Assembly (NCBI GenBank): GCA_902801325.1
Contig: CADCHQ010000011.1
Location: 1 to 64,000 of the forward strand
DNA length: 64,000 nucleotides
Direction: 5' to 3'
Source of the DNA: an uncultured Bacteroidales bacterium
GTDB taxonomy: Bacteria; Bacteroidota; Bacteroidia; Bacteroidales; Bacteroidaceae
Translations under genes and position numbers: made by a program
Shown here: piece after piece, positions 39,267-46,549 of the stretch
How positions within the stretch are numbered: position 1 is the stretch's first letter
Layout of the letters: the number at the start of each line of letters is the position of its first letter
Notes under the pieces: generated by a model
What the model was told of the DNA's origin: nothing
Database searches by the model: none
What the model saw: the letters and a program-made list of their open reading frames with translations, nothing else

Positions 39267-40088
39267 TCAATTGTCGATGATAATATCTTCGACGTCCGTG
39301 ATGCAGTCCTGCCACCCGTCCATGACTACGGCTGGGCTGTGCGTGGTCAGGACGATTTGGACGTTAGGATTAAGGTCTCGCACGAGAGAGATAAGGCGTT
39401 TCTGCCACTCGAAGTGGAGGCTCACCTCGGGTTCGTCCATGAATAAGACGTATGGTTCGTGGTTTTGCACGAGCACGGTCAGGAGGATGATGAGCATTTG
39501 CTTCTCGCCTGAGGAGAGTTGGTATGGGTCTATGAACTCGTCATACTGCAGGAACACAATCTCGTTGCTATCGCGCTTGATGGTCTTGCGCGTATCGTGG
39601 AACAGGTCATCGACCAGGTCTTGGAAGTGAGTCTTCTCGGCCACCATGGCTTGCGCCTTAGCCTGTGCGTCGGGATCGCCAGACGTTAGGAGGGCAATCA
39701 TACGGTTCGAGAGGTTCACCTGGTAGTCGAGATAGCGTCGTTGTAGCATATATAGCTGCAAATCGAGCTCAGTCTGGAGCTTGAGGTCGCTAACCTTCGA
39801 GAGCAATTCGCTGGAGATTACGGCGCGATCGAAAGAGCGTATGACGTCAAACCTTATAGTGTCGCAGTCCTCAGGGCTATATGTGATGGTCACCCCATCG
39901 AGGTGCTTCTCCAGGTCGCGATACTCGAGCAGTTGCTTGATGACGCGATTAAGGATGGTGGACTTTCCCACGCCGTTCACGCCACTAAGGATATTGACAT
40001 CGCGCTTCAAGTCCCAGACGATGTGACGGCGACCACTCCAAAGCGAATCGATTTCGATACGTTGAATGTATTCTGCTATCTTTTTCAT
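39267..40088 (-). CDS. AAA/ABC-type ATPase (AriA-like), partner of the DUF4435 protein
   Basis: The protein has 273 residues and is cytosolic. It is a compact SMC/ABC-type ATPase with Walker A GVNGVGKST (36-44), signature LSSGEKQM near 191, Walker B YVLFMDEPEVSLH near 216, and the H-loop LTTHSPAVV. It lacks the long insertion of typical OLD or AriA ATPases, so it is near the minimum for this fold. It has a strong promoter of its own and is followed by the DUF4435 gene. As in PARIS and OLD-type systems, it is inferred to sense a trigger and control the TOPRIM partner. No restriction-modification genes are adjacent. Confidence 0.8.
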   Translation of the reverse strand: MKKIAEYIQRIEIDSLWSGRRHIVWDLKRDVNILSGVNGVGKSTILNRVIKQLLEYRDLEKHLDGVTITYSPEDCDTIRFDVIRSFDRAVISSELLSKVSDLKLQTELDLQLYMLQRRYLDYQVNLSNRMIALLTSGDPDAQAKAQAMVAEKTHFQDLVDDLFHDTRKTIKRDSNEIVFLQYDEFIDPYQLSSGEKQMLIILLTVLVQNHEPYVLFMDEPEVSLHFEWQKRLISLVRDLNPNVQIVLTTHSPAVVMDGWQDCITDVEDIIIDN

Positions 40089-40111
40089 GGTGGTAGTATG
40101 TTTCTAAGGGA

Positions 40112-40143
40112 CAAAGTTAGGATTTCCCTGCGTAATCTCCAAA
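40112..40143 (-). promoter_or_regulatory. promoter of the ATPase-DUF4435 pair
   Basis: The minus strand has an exact TTTG (40140-40143), 20 bp, and an exact TAACTTTG (40112-40119), about 23 nt before the ATG. The pair is therefore probably expressed at all times. Confidence 0.75.
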
Positions 40144-40163
40144 TCCTAAGGCCGTAAAAGTGC

Positions 40164-41978
40164 TTATTTCTTATTGTACCAGTCGTGAAGCACCTGAAAT
40201 GCCTGCTTACGTTTACCTTGATCGGAGACGACGCCCTTGCGGTTGAAGTGGTCTTGTATGCCCGGTAAGAGGCGACGGGGCGAACGAAAGTCCTTGAGCA
40301 CCCATGGGCATGTGCCAGCAAGACCCTGAATCTTGCTCAGCATCTCTAGGTTCTCGCGGTAGACACGTGCCTGGAATTCCTCGGTCCATCGTTGGTCCTC
40401 TGCCCCATGCATGCCTGCAAGGGCACCACCCCCGAATTCACTGACAATGACGGGCTTCTCATAGGGCACTTCCCACGTCATCTTAGGAGCATCGGCCACG
40501 TCACGATACCAGCCCACATACTGGTTGAAGCTAACGACATCGACGTACTGATGCATATTATCGTGCAGACGGTTTACGTAGTTCGAGGCCGATGTCACTT
40601 CCATGGCCATACTGATGAGTCGGGTGTTGTCGAGGCTACGTGCATGGGATGCCAAGGCCGAGAGAAAGCGGTCGCGGGCATCGCTGTGCGGGGTTTCGTT
40701 GGCGATGGACCAGATGATGGTGGCACAACGGTTATGGTCACGGCGAATGAGGTCGGTAAGCTGTCGGCGTGCATTGTCCAGCGTTTGAGGGTTGTCCCAC
40801 GAGATGGTCCAGTACACAGGTATCTCCTCCCAGAGCAGAATGCCCTGCCGTTCGGCCTCGCGCACCGTAAGCTCGTTGTGGGGATAGTGGGCGAGGCGGA
40901 TGAAGTTGCACCCTATGGCTTTGGCCCAAGAGAGCAGGGTATCGGCCTCCGCCTTCGTAGTGATGCGGTGGCTCGTATAGGCCGATTCGTCGTGCATGCA
41001 TATACCCTTCAGGAAGATGGGCTTACCATTTAGCAACAGTTCTCGCCCGCGAGTTTCGATGACGCGGAACCCAACTTCGTCGCTGATGGTCTGGTCGTCG
41101 AGGGATATAGTCACTTTATATAGCTTGGGATTGTCGGGACTCCATAGTTGCGGCTTTAGCTTGGGCAGGGTGAGCGAGGCATGACCTTCGGCATCGGTCT
41201 TCAGGGTCTTCCTGACCTTCAGTTCGGGGATGGAGAGTGTAATCTCCCGACCTTCCACGCCACGATTCAGGCTTACGGAGAAGGCAACACCCTGGAGTTG
41301 CTTCGATGCCATCTGCAGTGTGTAGTCTTCTATATAAGTATCGCGCACGCGTACGAGCAGGACATCGCGCGTGATGCCCCCGTAGTTCCACCAGTCGAAT
41401 ACGCGGGTTGGCACATTGTCGGCATGGCGTTTGTTGTCCACCTTCACTACCAGGGTGTTCTGTCCCTTGCGCAACACGTCGGTGACGTCGTAGCAGAAGG
41501 GCGTGAAGCCTCCCACGTGGCGGCCAAGTTCCTTACCGTTGAGGAAGACGATGGCCTCGTAGTTGACAGCTCCGAAATAGAGAAGTACACGGTCATCTCC
41601 CCCTCCTTTGGAGGGGGCTGGGGGGAGGTCAAACGTCCGTCGATACCACACCGTGCCCTCATAGAGGTAGAGCATGGGGTCCTGCGTGCTCCAGTCTCCG
41701 GGCACACGCATAGTGGGCGACTTGTCGAAGCTGTACTCGATGAGGTCGGAAGGCCGTTGGGGTTTGGCGTCAAGGAAATAGCCCCAGCGCGTCTTGTTCA
41801 TACGATAGTCGTAGTAACCTTGCTCCTGTGGGTCGGCAAAGTAATGCCAATCGCCGTTGAGCGACGTGACGTCGCGGGCGAAAATGTTATGCGGTGCGGG
41901 CACTTCGCTTTGGGCGAAAAGAACATTGAAGATTGAACATTGAACATTGAAAATGAGGAGGATAAGGAGGCGTTTCAT
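40164..41978 (-). CDS. GH2 beta-glucuronidase-like enzyme, exported
   Basis: The protein has 604 residues. The signal peptide MKRLLILLIFNVQCSIFNVL ends before FAQ, and its core IFNVQCSIFNV is encoded by a TTCAATGTTCAATCTTCAAT-type repeat. A GH2 sugar-binding domain, Ig-like domain and TIM barrel follow, with acid/base Glu in IIWSIANETP and nucleophile Glu in VIVSEFGGGA. Size and motifs fit beta-glucuronidase better than LacZ, and the neighbouring hexuronate genes agree. FDLPPAPSKGGGDDRVLLYF contains an in-frame GC-palindrome insertion on the surface of the first domain. It overlaps glxK by 4 bp (ATGA), so the two are translationally coupled. Confidence 0.85.
   Translation of the reverse strand: MKRLLILLIFNVQCSIFNVLFAQSEVPAPHNIFARDVTSLNGDWHYFADPQEQGYYDYRMNKTRWGYFLDAKPQRPSDLIEYSFDKSPTMRVPGDWSTQDPMLYLYEGTVWYRRTFDLPPAPSKGGGDDRVLLYFGAVNYEAIVFLNGKELGRHVGGFTPFCYDVTDVLRKGQNTLVVKVDNKRHADNVPTRVFDWWNYGGITRDVLLVRVRDTYIEDYTLQMASKQLQGVAFSVSLNRGVEGREITLSIPELKVRKTLKTDAEGHASLTLPKLKPQLWSPDNPKLYKVTISLDDQTISDEVGFRVIETRGRELLLNGKPIFLKGICMHDESAYTSHRITTKAEADTLLSWAKAIGCNFIRLAHYPHNELTVREAERQGILLWEEIPVYWTISWDNPQTLDNARRQLTDLIRRDHNRCATIIWSIANETPHSDARDRFLSALASHARSLDNTRLISMAMEVTSASNYVNRLHDNMHQYVDVVSFNQYVGWYRDVADAPKMTWEVPYEKPVIVSEFGGGALAGMHGAEDQRWTEEFQARVYRENLEMLSKIQGLAGTCPWVLKDFRSPRRLLPGIQDHFNRKGVVSDQGKRKQAFQVLHDWYNKK
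41594..41632. repeat. GC-palindrome element inside the GH2 glucuronidase gene
   Basis: ATCTCCCCCTCCTTTGGAGG, then GGGCTGGGGGGAGGTC. It is nearly identical to the copy in glxK at 42672-42710 and codes PPAPSKGGGDD in frame. Confidence 0.85.
41923..41955. repeat. A/T short repeat inside a signal-peptide coding region
   Basis: GAACATTGAAGATTGAACAT followed by TGAACATTGAA: near-perfect tandem GAACATTGAA units that encode the hydrophobic core of the GH2 signal peptide. Confidence 0.65.
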
Positions 41979-43150
41979 AGGTTGATGTGTTTAATGGTTT
42001 CGATGATGTTGTGCCGAGCCACCTGGGGCTGAAGGGCCATGGACAGGGGTATGTCGGGGGGAGTGATAGCGACTACGTGGGCGAAGCCTGCCTGCAGCAG
42101 AGCCTCACGGTCGGCAACCTGCCCAGCAAGCAGTATAACGGCTGGCGAAGAGGAGTTAGGGAGTGAGGAAGTGATGGAGTGATGAAGTGAGGAGAAGGCT
42201 TTGACGCGTTGTAGGATGCCCATAGGGACTTTGCCCATGAGGGTCTGACGGTCGGCACGTCCCTCGCCGGTGATGATGAGGTCGGCATCGGGGAGATGGC
42301 TGTCGAAGTTGGCAAGGTCGAGCACGAAATCGATGCCCGATACGCGCCGAGCGCCCAGATATTGCACCAGTGCGTACCCTACTCCACCAGCTGCTCCCGC
42401 ACCTGCTTCGCCACTGCAGTCGTGACCAAGGCGGGCGGCACTCTCGGCGGCAAAGGCGGAAGCCCTTGACTCCAGTTCCTCGACCATAGCATCCAACTCG
42501 GCCGGCGTCATACCGGGAGCGGCCTTTTGTCGGGCGAATGTGCGGGCAGCGCCCTGACTACCTAGCAGTGGATTCGTAACGTCAGTGGCTAGAAGATACC
42601 TCTCCCTGCCCCCTCCCAAGGAGGGGGTAATGAATGAAGAGAAGGACCTCCCCGAAAGAGAGACTAGGAAATCATCTCCCCCTCCTTGGGAGGGGGCGGG
42701 GGGAGGTTGTAGGGGTGATGATATCCACCTCCCGCAATCGCTCGTTGCACTGCCGCCCAATCCGACGACAATCTCCTGGGCACCGCGCCGCAAGGCATCG
42801 GCTATCAACTGGCCAGTCCCGTACGACGAGGCTCGAAGGGGATTGCGTTCCTCGGGCTTCAACAGGCCGAGACCACTGGCTTGCGCCATCTCTATGAAGG
42901 CACGCCCCTCACTCAGCAGATACTGGGCCTGTATCGGTCGCATCAGAGGGTCGAGGACAGGGACAGTGACACGCACATAGCTGCCCGTGGCCTCCACTGC
43001 ATCGAGGAAACCCTCTCCCCCGTCACTCATGGGTAGGCACACTACCTCGGCATCGGGCCAGCGCTGTTGCACTGCCTCACATGCCGCCTCATTGGCTTGG
43101 CGCGAAGTCAAGCAACTCTTCAGCGAATCGATAGCGATAATGACCTTCAT
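41975..43150 (-). CDS. glxK: glycerate kinase, with repeat insertions
   Basis: The protein has 391 residues and phosphorylates D-glycerate. The ends are typical: MKVIIAIDSLKSCLTSRQAN at the start, and GAGAAGGVGYALVQYLGARR and LIITGEGRADRQTLMGKVP later. Between VGLGGSATSDCG and LLATDVTNPLLG, where the family has a conserved GG-rich catalytic segment, the gene instead has two GC-palindrome elements coding PLQPPPAPSQGGGDDF and FITPSLGGGRER. The frame is open, but the enzyme may be impaired. The ATG at 43150 is the canonical start and lies 5 nt after a -7 box. It is first in a unit with the GH2 glucuronidase gene. Confidence 0.85.
   Translation of the reverse strand: MKVIIAIDSLKSCLTSRQANEAACEAVQQRWPDAEVVCLPMSDGGEGFLDAVEATGSYVRVTVPVLDPLMRPIQAQYLLSEGRAFIEMAQASGLGLLKPEERNPLRASSYGTGQLIADALRRGAQEIVVGLGGSATSDCGRWISSPLQPPPAPSQGGGDDFLVSLSGRSFSSFITPSLGGGRERYLLATDVTNPLLGSQGAARTFARQKAAPGMTPAELDAMVEELESRASAFAAESAARLGHDCSGEAGAGAAGGVGYALVQYLGARRVSGIDFVLDLANFDSHLPDADLIITGEGRADRQTLMGKVPMGILQRVKAFSSLHHSITSSLPNSSSPAVILLAGQVADREALLQAGFAHVVAITPPDIPLSMALQPQVARHNIIETIKHINL
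42597..42660. repeat. GC-palindrome element inside glxK, copy 1
   Basis: CCTCTCCCTGCCCCCTCCCA with AGGAGGGGGTAATGAATG. It codes FITPSLGGGRER in frame on the minus strand. The adjoining GACCTCCCCGAAAGAGAGAC is a further degraded half. Confidence 0.8.
42672..42710. repeat. GC-palindrome element inside glxK, copy 2
   Basis: ATCTCCCCCTCCTTGGGAGG then GGGCGGGGGGAGGTT, coding PPPAPSQGGGDD. It matches the copy 1 kb away in the GH2 gene at almost every base. Confidence 0.85.
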
Positions 43151-43155
43151 CGCCA

Positions 43156-43187
43156 CGAAGATACGAATTAATTTCCATAACGACAAA
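43156..43187 (-). promoter_or_regulatory. glxK promoter (leaderless start)
   Basis: The minus strand has TTTG (43184-43187), 20 bp, and TATCTTCG (43156-43163, one mismatch), ending 5 nt before the canonical ATG. Confidence 0.65.
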
Positions 43188-43213
43188 TCGCGACCGCTAT
43201 AACCTTGCAAAAG

Positions 43214-43601
43214 AAGGTCTAATAGACTTAAGGCCTCATGTCTAATAGACTTAAGGCACGATGTCTAATAGACATAAGAATTCAAGTATAATATACCCTA
43301 AAAAGTAAGCCTAATAGGGTTAAGCACGCAAGCCTAATAGGCTTAAGCCTTCAAGCCTAATAGGCTTAGGCGGTCAAGCCTATTAGGGTTCAAATTTCAA
43401 GGTTAGTAATCTTAAGCCCTCAACATTAGTAATCTTAACGCCCCAAGATTAGTAATCTTAAGCCTTCAAGGTTAGTAACCTTCATTTTCAACCTTACTAA
43501 GGTTAAGCCCTCAAGCTTACTAAGGTTAAGCCCTCAACATTAGTAATCTTAAGTCCTCAAGGTTAATAATCTTCATTTTTAACCTCAATAATCATTCCCT
43601 C
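43214..43601. repeat. tandem palindromic array C: 17 units of 22-23 bp
   Basis: Each unit is a 15 bp near-palindrome plus an 8 bp spacer such as AAGCCCTC. Palindromes run GGTCTAATAGACTT, TGTCTAATAGACAT, AAGCCTAATAGGCTT, AAGATTAGTAATCTT, AAGGTTAGTAACCTT, AACCTTACTAAGGTT. The centre TA(A/G/C)TA is fixed, while arm bases change in pairs. It lies between glxK and the divergent ECF locus and contains no gene. Confidence 0.9.
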
Positions 43602-43610
43602 CCGCCCCCT

Positions 43611-43646
43611 GTTATATCATCGCCCGAGGTCGGGTATATATAAGAG
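43611..43646 (+). promoter_or_regulatory. conserved upstream motif of the ECF locus, copy 1
   Basis: GTTATATCATCGCCC then GGTCGGGTATATATAAGAG, about 75 bp before the ATG at 43719. It is near-identical to 44163-44196 in front of the sigma gene, so it may be a promoter read by that sigma factor. Confidence 0.55.
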
Positions 43647-43718
43647 GAAAGATAGGGACGGAGTGTAATAATTCCGAGGCATCGCCATCTTATAGATGTA
43701 AAAACGAGAGAGAAAGAT

Positions 43719-44099
43719 ATGAAAAGAATCATCACAAGCTTAGTGCTTATTACAGCGACTTTCATGGTTTTGGCACAGGAGCATACTGAAACCAAGTACA
43801 TAACAACCGAAAGCGGGCGCCTGACACGCCGCGACTACACCTACGACGAGCAAGGACGACCGACGAGCAACACCCTGTCGTGCTGGATTGATGACCTCGA
43901 CGATTACCGGCCTGTGATACGTCGACTGTTTCGCTACGACGAGGGGAAGCGGACGATGGAATATCAAACTTGGAACCCATGGAAGCGATGTTTCCAGCCC
44001 GTAGAGTTGGTCGTATACGACGAAGGCTCCGATTCTGCCCACGTAGAATGCTACCGCTGGCAGGAGCGCAGGCAGGAGTGGAAGCGGCAAAGGCCCTAA
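43719..44099 (+). CDS. small secreted protein, uncharacterised
   Basis: The protein has 126 residues with a signal peptide (MKRIITSLVLITATFMVLAQ). The mature part repeats a YD-like strand pattern: RRDYTYDEQGRPTSN, RRLFRYDEGKRTMEY and LVVYDEGSDSAHVE, as in small RHS/YD-type or DUF3836-like Bacteroidetes proteins. I cannot assign a function. It lies just upstream of an ECF sigma gene on the same strand and shares an upstream motif with it, so it is a candidate target of that sigma factor. Confidence 0.65.
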   Translation: MKRIITSLVLITATFMVLAQEHTETKYITTESGRLTRRDYTYDEQGRPTSNTLSCWIDDLDDYRPVIRRLFRYDEGKRTMEYQTWNPWKRCFQPVELVVYDEGSDSAHVECYRWQERRQEWKRQRP

Positions 44100-44162
44100 C
44101 GCCGCGGGGGAAAGGAAATGAGGGAAAAGTCACGATAAAGTAGGATATTCTGCCCCACTTTT

Positions 44163-44196
44163 GTTATATTTGCGCCCAAAGTCGGGTATATAAGAG
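44163..44196 (+). promoter_or_regulatory. conserved upstream motif of the ECF locus, copy 2
   Basis: GTTATATTTGCGCCC then AAGTCGGGTATATAAGAG, ending 3 nt before the sigma factor ATG at 44200. It also contains TATATTTG (44165-44172), a vegetative -7 match. It shares about 28 of 36 positions with 43611-43646. Confidence 0.55.
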
Positions 44197-44199
44197 TGT

Positions 44200-44688
44200 A
44201 TGGAAGGTAAAGACAGAGAGATAATCGCCCGATATGGAGCCGACATGCTCCGCTTCGTGAGCCGCACAGTCCGATGCCACGAGGACGCGGAGGAACTGGT
44301 GCAGGACACGTTCGTCAGGGCCTTGCGCTCGCTCAGTCAGTTCGACGAGGGACGAGCCTCCATGCGAACGTGGCTCACGCGCATAGCCTACAACGAGGTG
44401 ATGCGCTATCACGAGACGAGGAAGAACGTGCCGACGATGGTGCCACTGAACGAGCAGCAGAACAACACGCCCGAGACCTCGGACGACGACCGACGGCGCG
44501 ACATGTTGGAACAGGCCATACGACGGCTCCCGAAGGACGACCGCATGCTCGTCTCCATGCGATACGCCGACGGGCTGTCGATACGCGATATCGCCTTCAT
44601 CACCGGGATGAAGGAACAGAGTCTGCCCGTGCGTATGCAGCGAATACGCGAGAAATTAAAGTTAGAGATTAGGAAGATTAGAGATTAA
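44200..44688 (+). CDS. ECF RNA polymerase sigma factor
   Basis: The protein has 162 residues. Region 2 (about 10-75) contains MLRFVSRTVRCHEDAEELVQ and DTFVRALRSL for core binding and -10 recognition; region 4 (about 100-155) contains AIRRLPKDDRMLVSMRYADG and the helix-turn-helix LSIRDIAFITGMKEQSLPVR. It directs polymerase to a small stress or envelope regulon. It is followed 4 bp later by a single-membrane-span protein that probably acts as its anti-sigma factor, then by a secreted DUF4252-like protein. This three-gene order is common in Bacteroidetes. Confidence 0.92.
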   Translation: MEGKDREIIARYGADMLRFVSRTVRCHEDAEELVQDTFVRALRSLSQFDEGRASMRTWLTRIAYNEVMRYHETRKNVPTMVPLNEQQNNTPETSDDDRRRDMLEQAIRRLPKDDRMLVSMRYADGLSIRDIAFITGMKEQSLPVRMQRIREKLKLEIRKIRD

Positions 44689-44692
44689 AGAT

Positions 44693-45073
44693 ATGACGAA
44701 AGACATGAAAGACTATACCGATTTCACTGACGACGACCTGCGCCTGGTGCTCCAGCGCATGGACGAAAGCGATACACCTCCCCTGCCCCAAGACTTGGCC
44801 GACAGGGTGATGGCAAAGCTGCAGCCCCCCTCCAGCTCCCCCCTCAAGGGGGAGGGCTACGGGCGGGCCCTACTCCTCCCCTCGGGGAGGTTGGGAGGGG
44901 GTCGGAGGAAAACCCTCTGGGCCGTGGCCGCAAGCATAGTGCTCATCGTCGCCATCACCCTGACCCTGTGGCCCAAGCCTCAGGAGACGATCTATCAAGA
45001 TACCTTCGCATCGGCCGAAGAGGCCTGCCTCGTACTCAGCAACAACACAGACAATAACACTATAGCCTTATGA
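44693..45073 (+). CDS. probable anti-sigma factor, single-span membrane protein
   Basis: The protein has 126 residues. The cytoplasmic part (1-75) begins MTKDMKDYTDFTDDDLRLVL and includes LPQDLADRVMAKLQ, a pattern found in small anti-sigma-like proteins of Bacteroidetes. One membrane span (TLWAVAASIVLIVAITLTLW) and a short outer tail follow. The linker PPSSSPLKGEGYGRALLLPS with GRLGGGRR comes from a GC-palindrome element just before the membrane span. Its stop overlaps the start of the next gene by 4 bp. The anti-sigma role is inferred from position and topology. Confidence 0.7.
   Translation: MTKDMKDYTDFTDDDLRLVLQRMDESDTPPLPQDLADRVMAKLQPPSSSPLKGEGYGRALLLPSGRLGGGRRKTLWAVAASIVLIVAITLTLWPKPQETIYQDTFASAEEACLVLSNNTDNNTIAL
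44824..44912. repeat. GC-palindrome element inside the anti-sigma gene
   Basis: CCCCCCTCCAGCTCCCCCCT, CAAGGGGGAGGG, then CCTCCCCTCGGGGAGGTTGG. Two palindromic halves code the Pro/Ser/Gly-rich linker in frame. Confidence 0.8.
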
Positions 45074-45870
45074 AAAAAACAATCCTATGCCTAATGGCAT
45101 TGTTGCTCTTCGTCGGGACGACGAGGGCCGACGAATACGTCACTGAGAACCACACGATAGTAGTCGATGGCGATACTATCCACTGGAATCAAGACGGCAA
45201 GTTCGACTCGAAGCAGATCAAAGAACGCATGAAAAAGGCCGAAGAGGCCGTACGAAAGGCCGAGGAGCGCATAAAGGACGCACAGGAGCGCCTAGGGAAA
45301 TATGACTTTGGCAACATCGACTCCATCCTCGTAAGCCGTGACGGAAAGATCATCCAGTATAGGAGCCTGCCCGATGAATGGACGTGGGGGCATGAGAAGA
45401 TCGACCTACCGAAGGACCAGAAGCCCCTTATCGACCTGAGCAACATCAAGGGGCGTTGGGGCTTCGAGGACTACTACTTCTCGGGCGACATCCTGCACGC
45501 TCAGAACCGACGTGGCGGAGACTTCTACATCAGCGGCTGGAACATCCGTCCTCTGCTCCATCGACTTTCGGGCCTGCTCGTGCTGAAGTCGAAGAAGGAG
45601 GCTGCAGAGAAAATCATCTTCAGCCGAGGCACTCAGCTGCGTAACGACGAGCGCTTCAAACTCATTGTCCGAGACCGTGACATCACCTTCTATGGACATC
45701 AAACCAAGGACGACCAGTTCGACGAGGTCATCATCCTAATGTCCAGGGAACAATCGCCTAACAAATGCGCCTACATTGTGCAGATGATGGGCCTGCTGCG
45801 CCCCGACAACCTGACCTCGTACGCGCAACTTCGCAACCCGGCACCCAATAGCGCAAAAAAGAAGCAATAA
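45070..45870 (+). CDS. secreted DUF4252-like protein of the ECF operon
   Basis: The protein has 266 residues with a signal peptide (MKKTILCLMALLLFVGTTRA). A charged coiled-coil segment (about 48-78, KERMKKAEEAVRKAEERIKD) is followed by a domain ending DEVIILMSREQSPNKCAYIVQMMGLLRPDNL, which resembles the end of DUF4252 proteins found behind sigma/anti-sigma pairs in Bacteroides. Its function is unknown; it may be the output or the sensor side of the ECF circuit. It is translationally coupled to the anti-sigma gene and is followed by a good terminator. Confidence 0.65.
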   Translation: MKKTILCLMALLLFVGTTRADEYVTENHTIVVDGDTIHWNQDGKFDSKQIKERMKKAEEAVRKAEERIKDAQERLGKYDFGNIDSILVSRDGKIIQYRSLPDEWTWGHEKIDLPKDQKPLIDLSNIKGRWGFEDYYFSGDILHAQNRRGGDFYISGWNIRPLLHRLSGLLVLKSKKEAAEKIIFSRGTQLRNDERFKLIVRDRDITFYGHQTKDDQFDEVIILMSREQSPNKCAYIVQMMGLLRPDNLTSYAQLRNPAPNSAKKKQ

Positions 45871-45932
45871 AGGCCTTCGACCTAGGGAATACTCTTTTAC
45901 ATATATGTACTTTAAGGTTAAAGGCATGCCAC

Positions 45933-45969
45933 GCCCCGACCGTCCGCGAGGATAGTCGGGGCTTTTCTT
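45933..45969 (+). terminator. terminator of the ECF operon
   Basis: GCCCCGAC (45933-45940) pairs perfectly with GTCGGGGC (45955-45962), followed by TTTTCTT. Confidence 0.85.
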
Positions 45970-45998
45970 GCAAGTGTCCGAGGGATTCCGTAACTTTG
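45967..45998 (+). promoter_or_regulatory. nitroreductase promoter
   Basis: CTTG (45967-45970), 20 bp, exact TAACTTTG (45991-45998). The -33 box overlaps the tail of the preceding terminator. Confidence 0.65.
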
Positions 45999-46023
45999 TC
46001 CTGCAAACCAAATGTGAAAGCTT

Positions 46024-46524
46024 ATGAACTTCAAGGAACTATGTCTGGCGCGACAGAGCTGCCGCCAGTATAAGAATGAACCCGTACCTCAGGAGAAGTT
46101 GGACTACATCAAGGAGTGCGTGCGGCTGGCACCTTCTGCCGTCAACCGCCAACCCTGGCGATTCTTGCTCATCGACAAGGAGCCCATGCTGTCGCAAGTC
46201 AAGGCCTGTTATGGTCGGGAGTGGATACAGCAAGCCCCCGTCATCGTAGTGTGCCTGAAGAACGAACAGGAGGCTTGGACGCGACAGTGCGACGGACACA
46301 ACCACGCCGACGTGGACATCGCCATCGCCACCGAGCACCTTTGCCTCGCAGCATCGGAGCAAGGGCTGGGCAACTGCTGGGTGTGCAACTTCGACGTCGA
46401 GCGCCTCATGGCCACAGGCCTCATTCCCCAAGGCTTCATCCCTTCCGTCCTCGTCCCCATAGGTCTGCCCGCCGACGAGCCACGTCCCAAGACCCGCAAG
46501 CCCATCGATGAGGTGTGGGGATAA
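46024..46524 (+). CDS. nitroreductase-family flavoprotein
   Basis: The protein has 166 residues and is a short FMN-binding nitroreductase-fold enzyme. FMN-contact segments are ARQSCRQYKNEPVP near the start, LAPSAVNRQPWRFLLID (residues 37-53), and EQGLGNCWVCNFD. The C-terminal LPADEPRPKTRKPIDEVW is typical of the small Bacteroidales type. These enzymes reduce nitro compounds, quinones or flavins with NAD(P)H; the true substrate is unknown. It is monocistronic with its own promoter and is convergent with rsmI across a palindromic array. Confidence 0.87.
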   Translation: MNFKELCLARQSCRQYKNEPVPQEKLDYIKECVRLAPSAVNRQPWRFLLIDKEPMLSQVKACYGREWIQQAPVIVVCLKNEQEAWTRQCDGHNHADVDIAIATEHLCLAASEQGLGNCWVCNFDVERLMATGLIPQGFIPSVLVPIGLPADEPRPKTRKPIDEVWG

Positions 46525-46549
46525 AGAACACCTGACCTTTCGAACAACA

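Noticed and set aside
43214..43601. Possible CRISPR array (repeats with regular spacing)
   Set aside because: Units are only 22-23 bp, the spacers are 8 bp and nearly constant, the palindromes themselves vary, and there are no cas genes.
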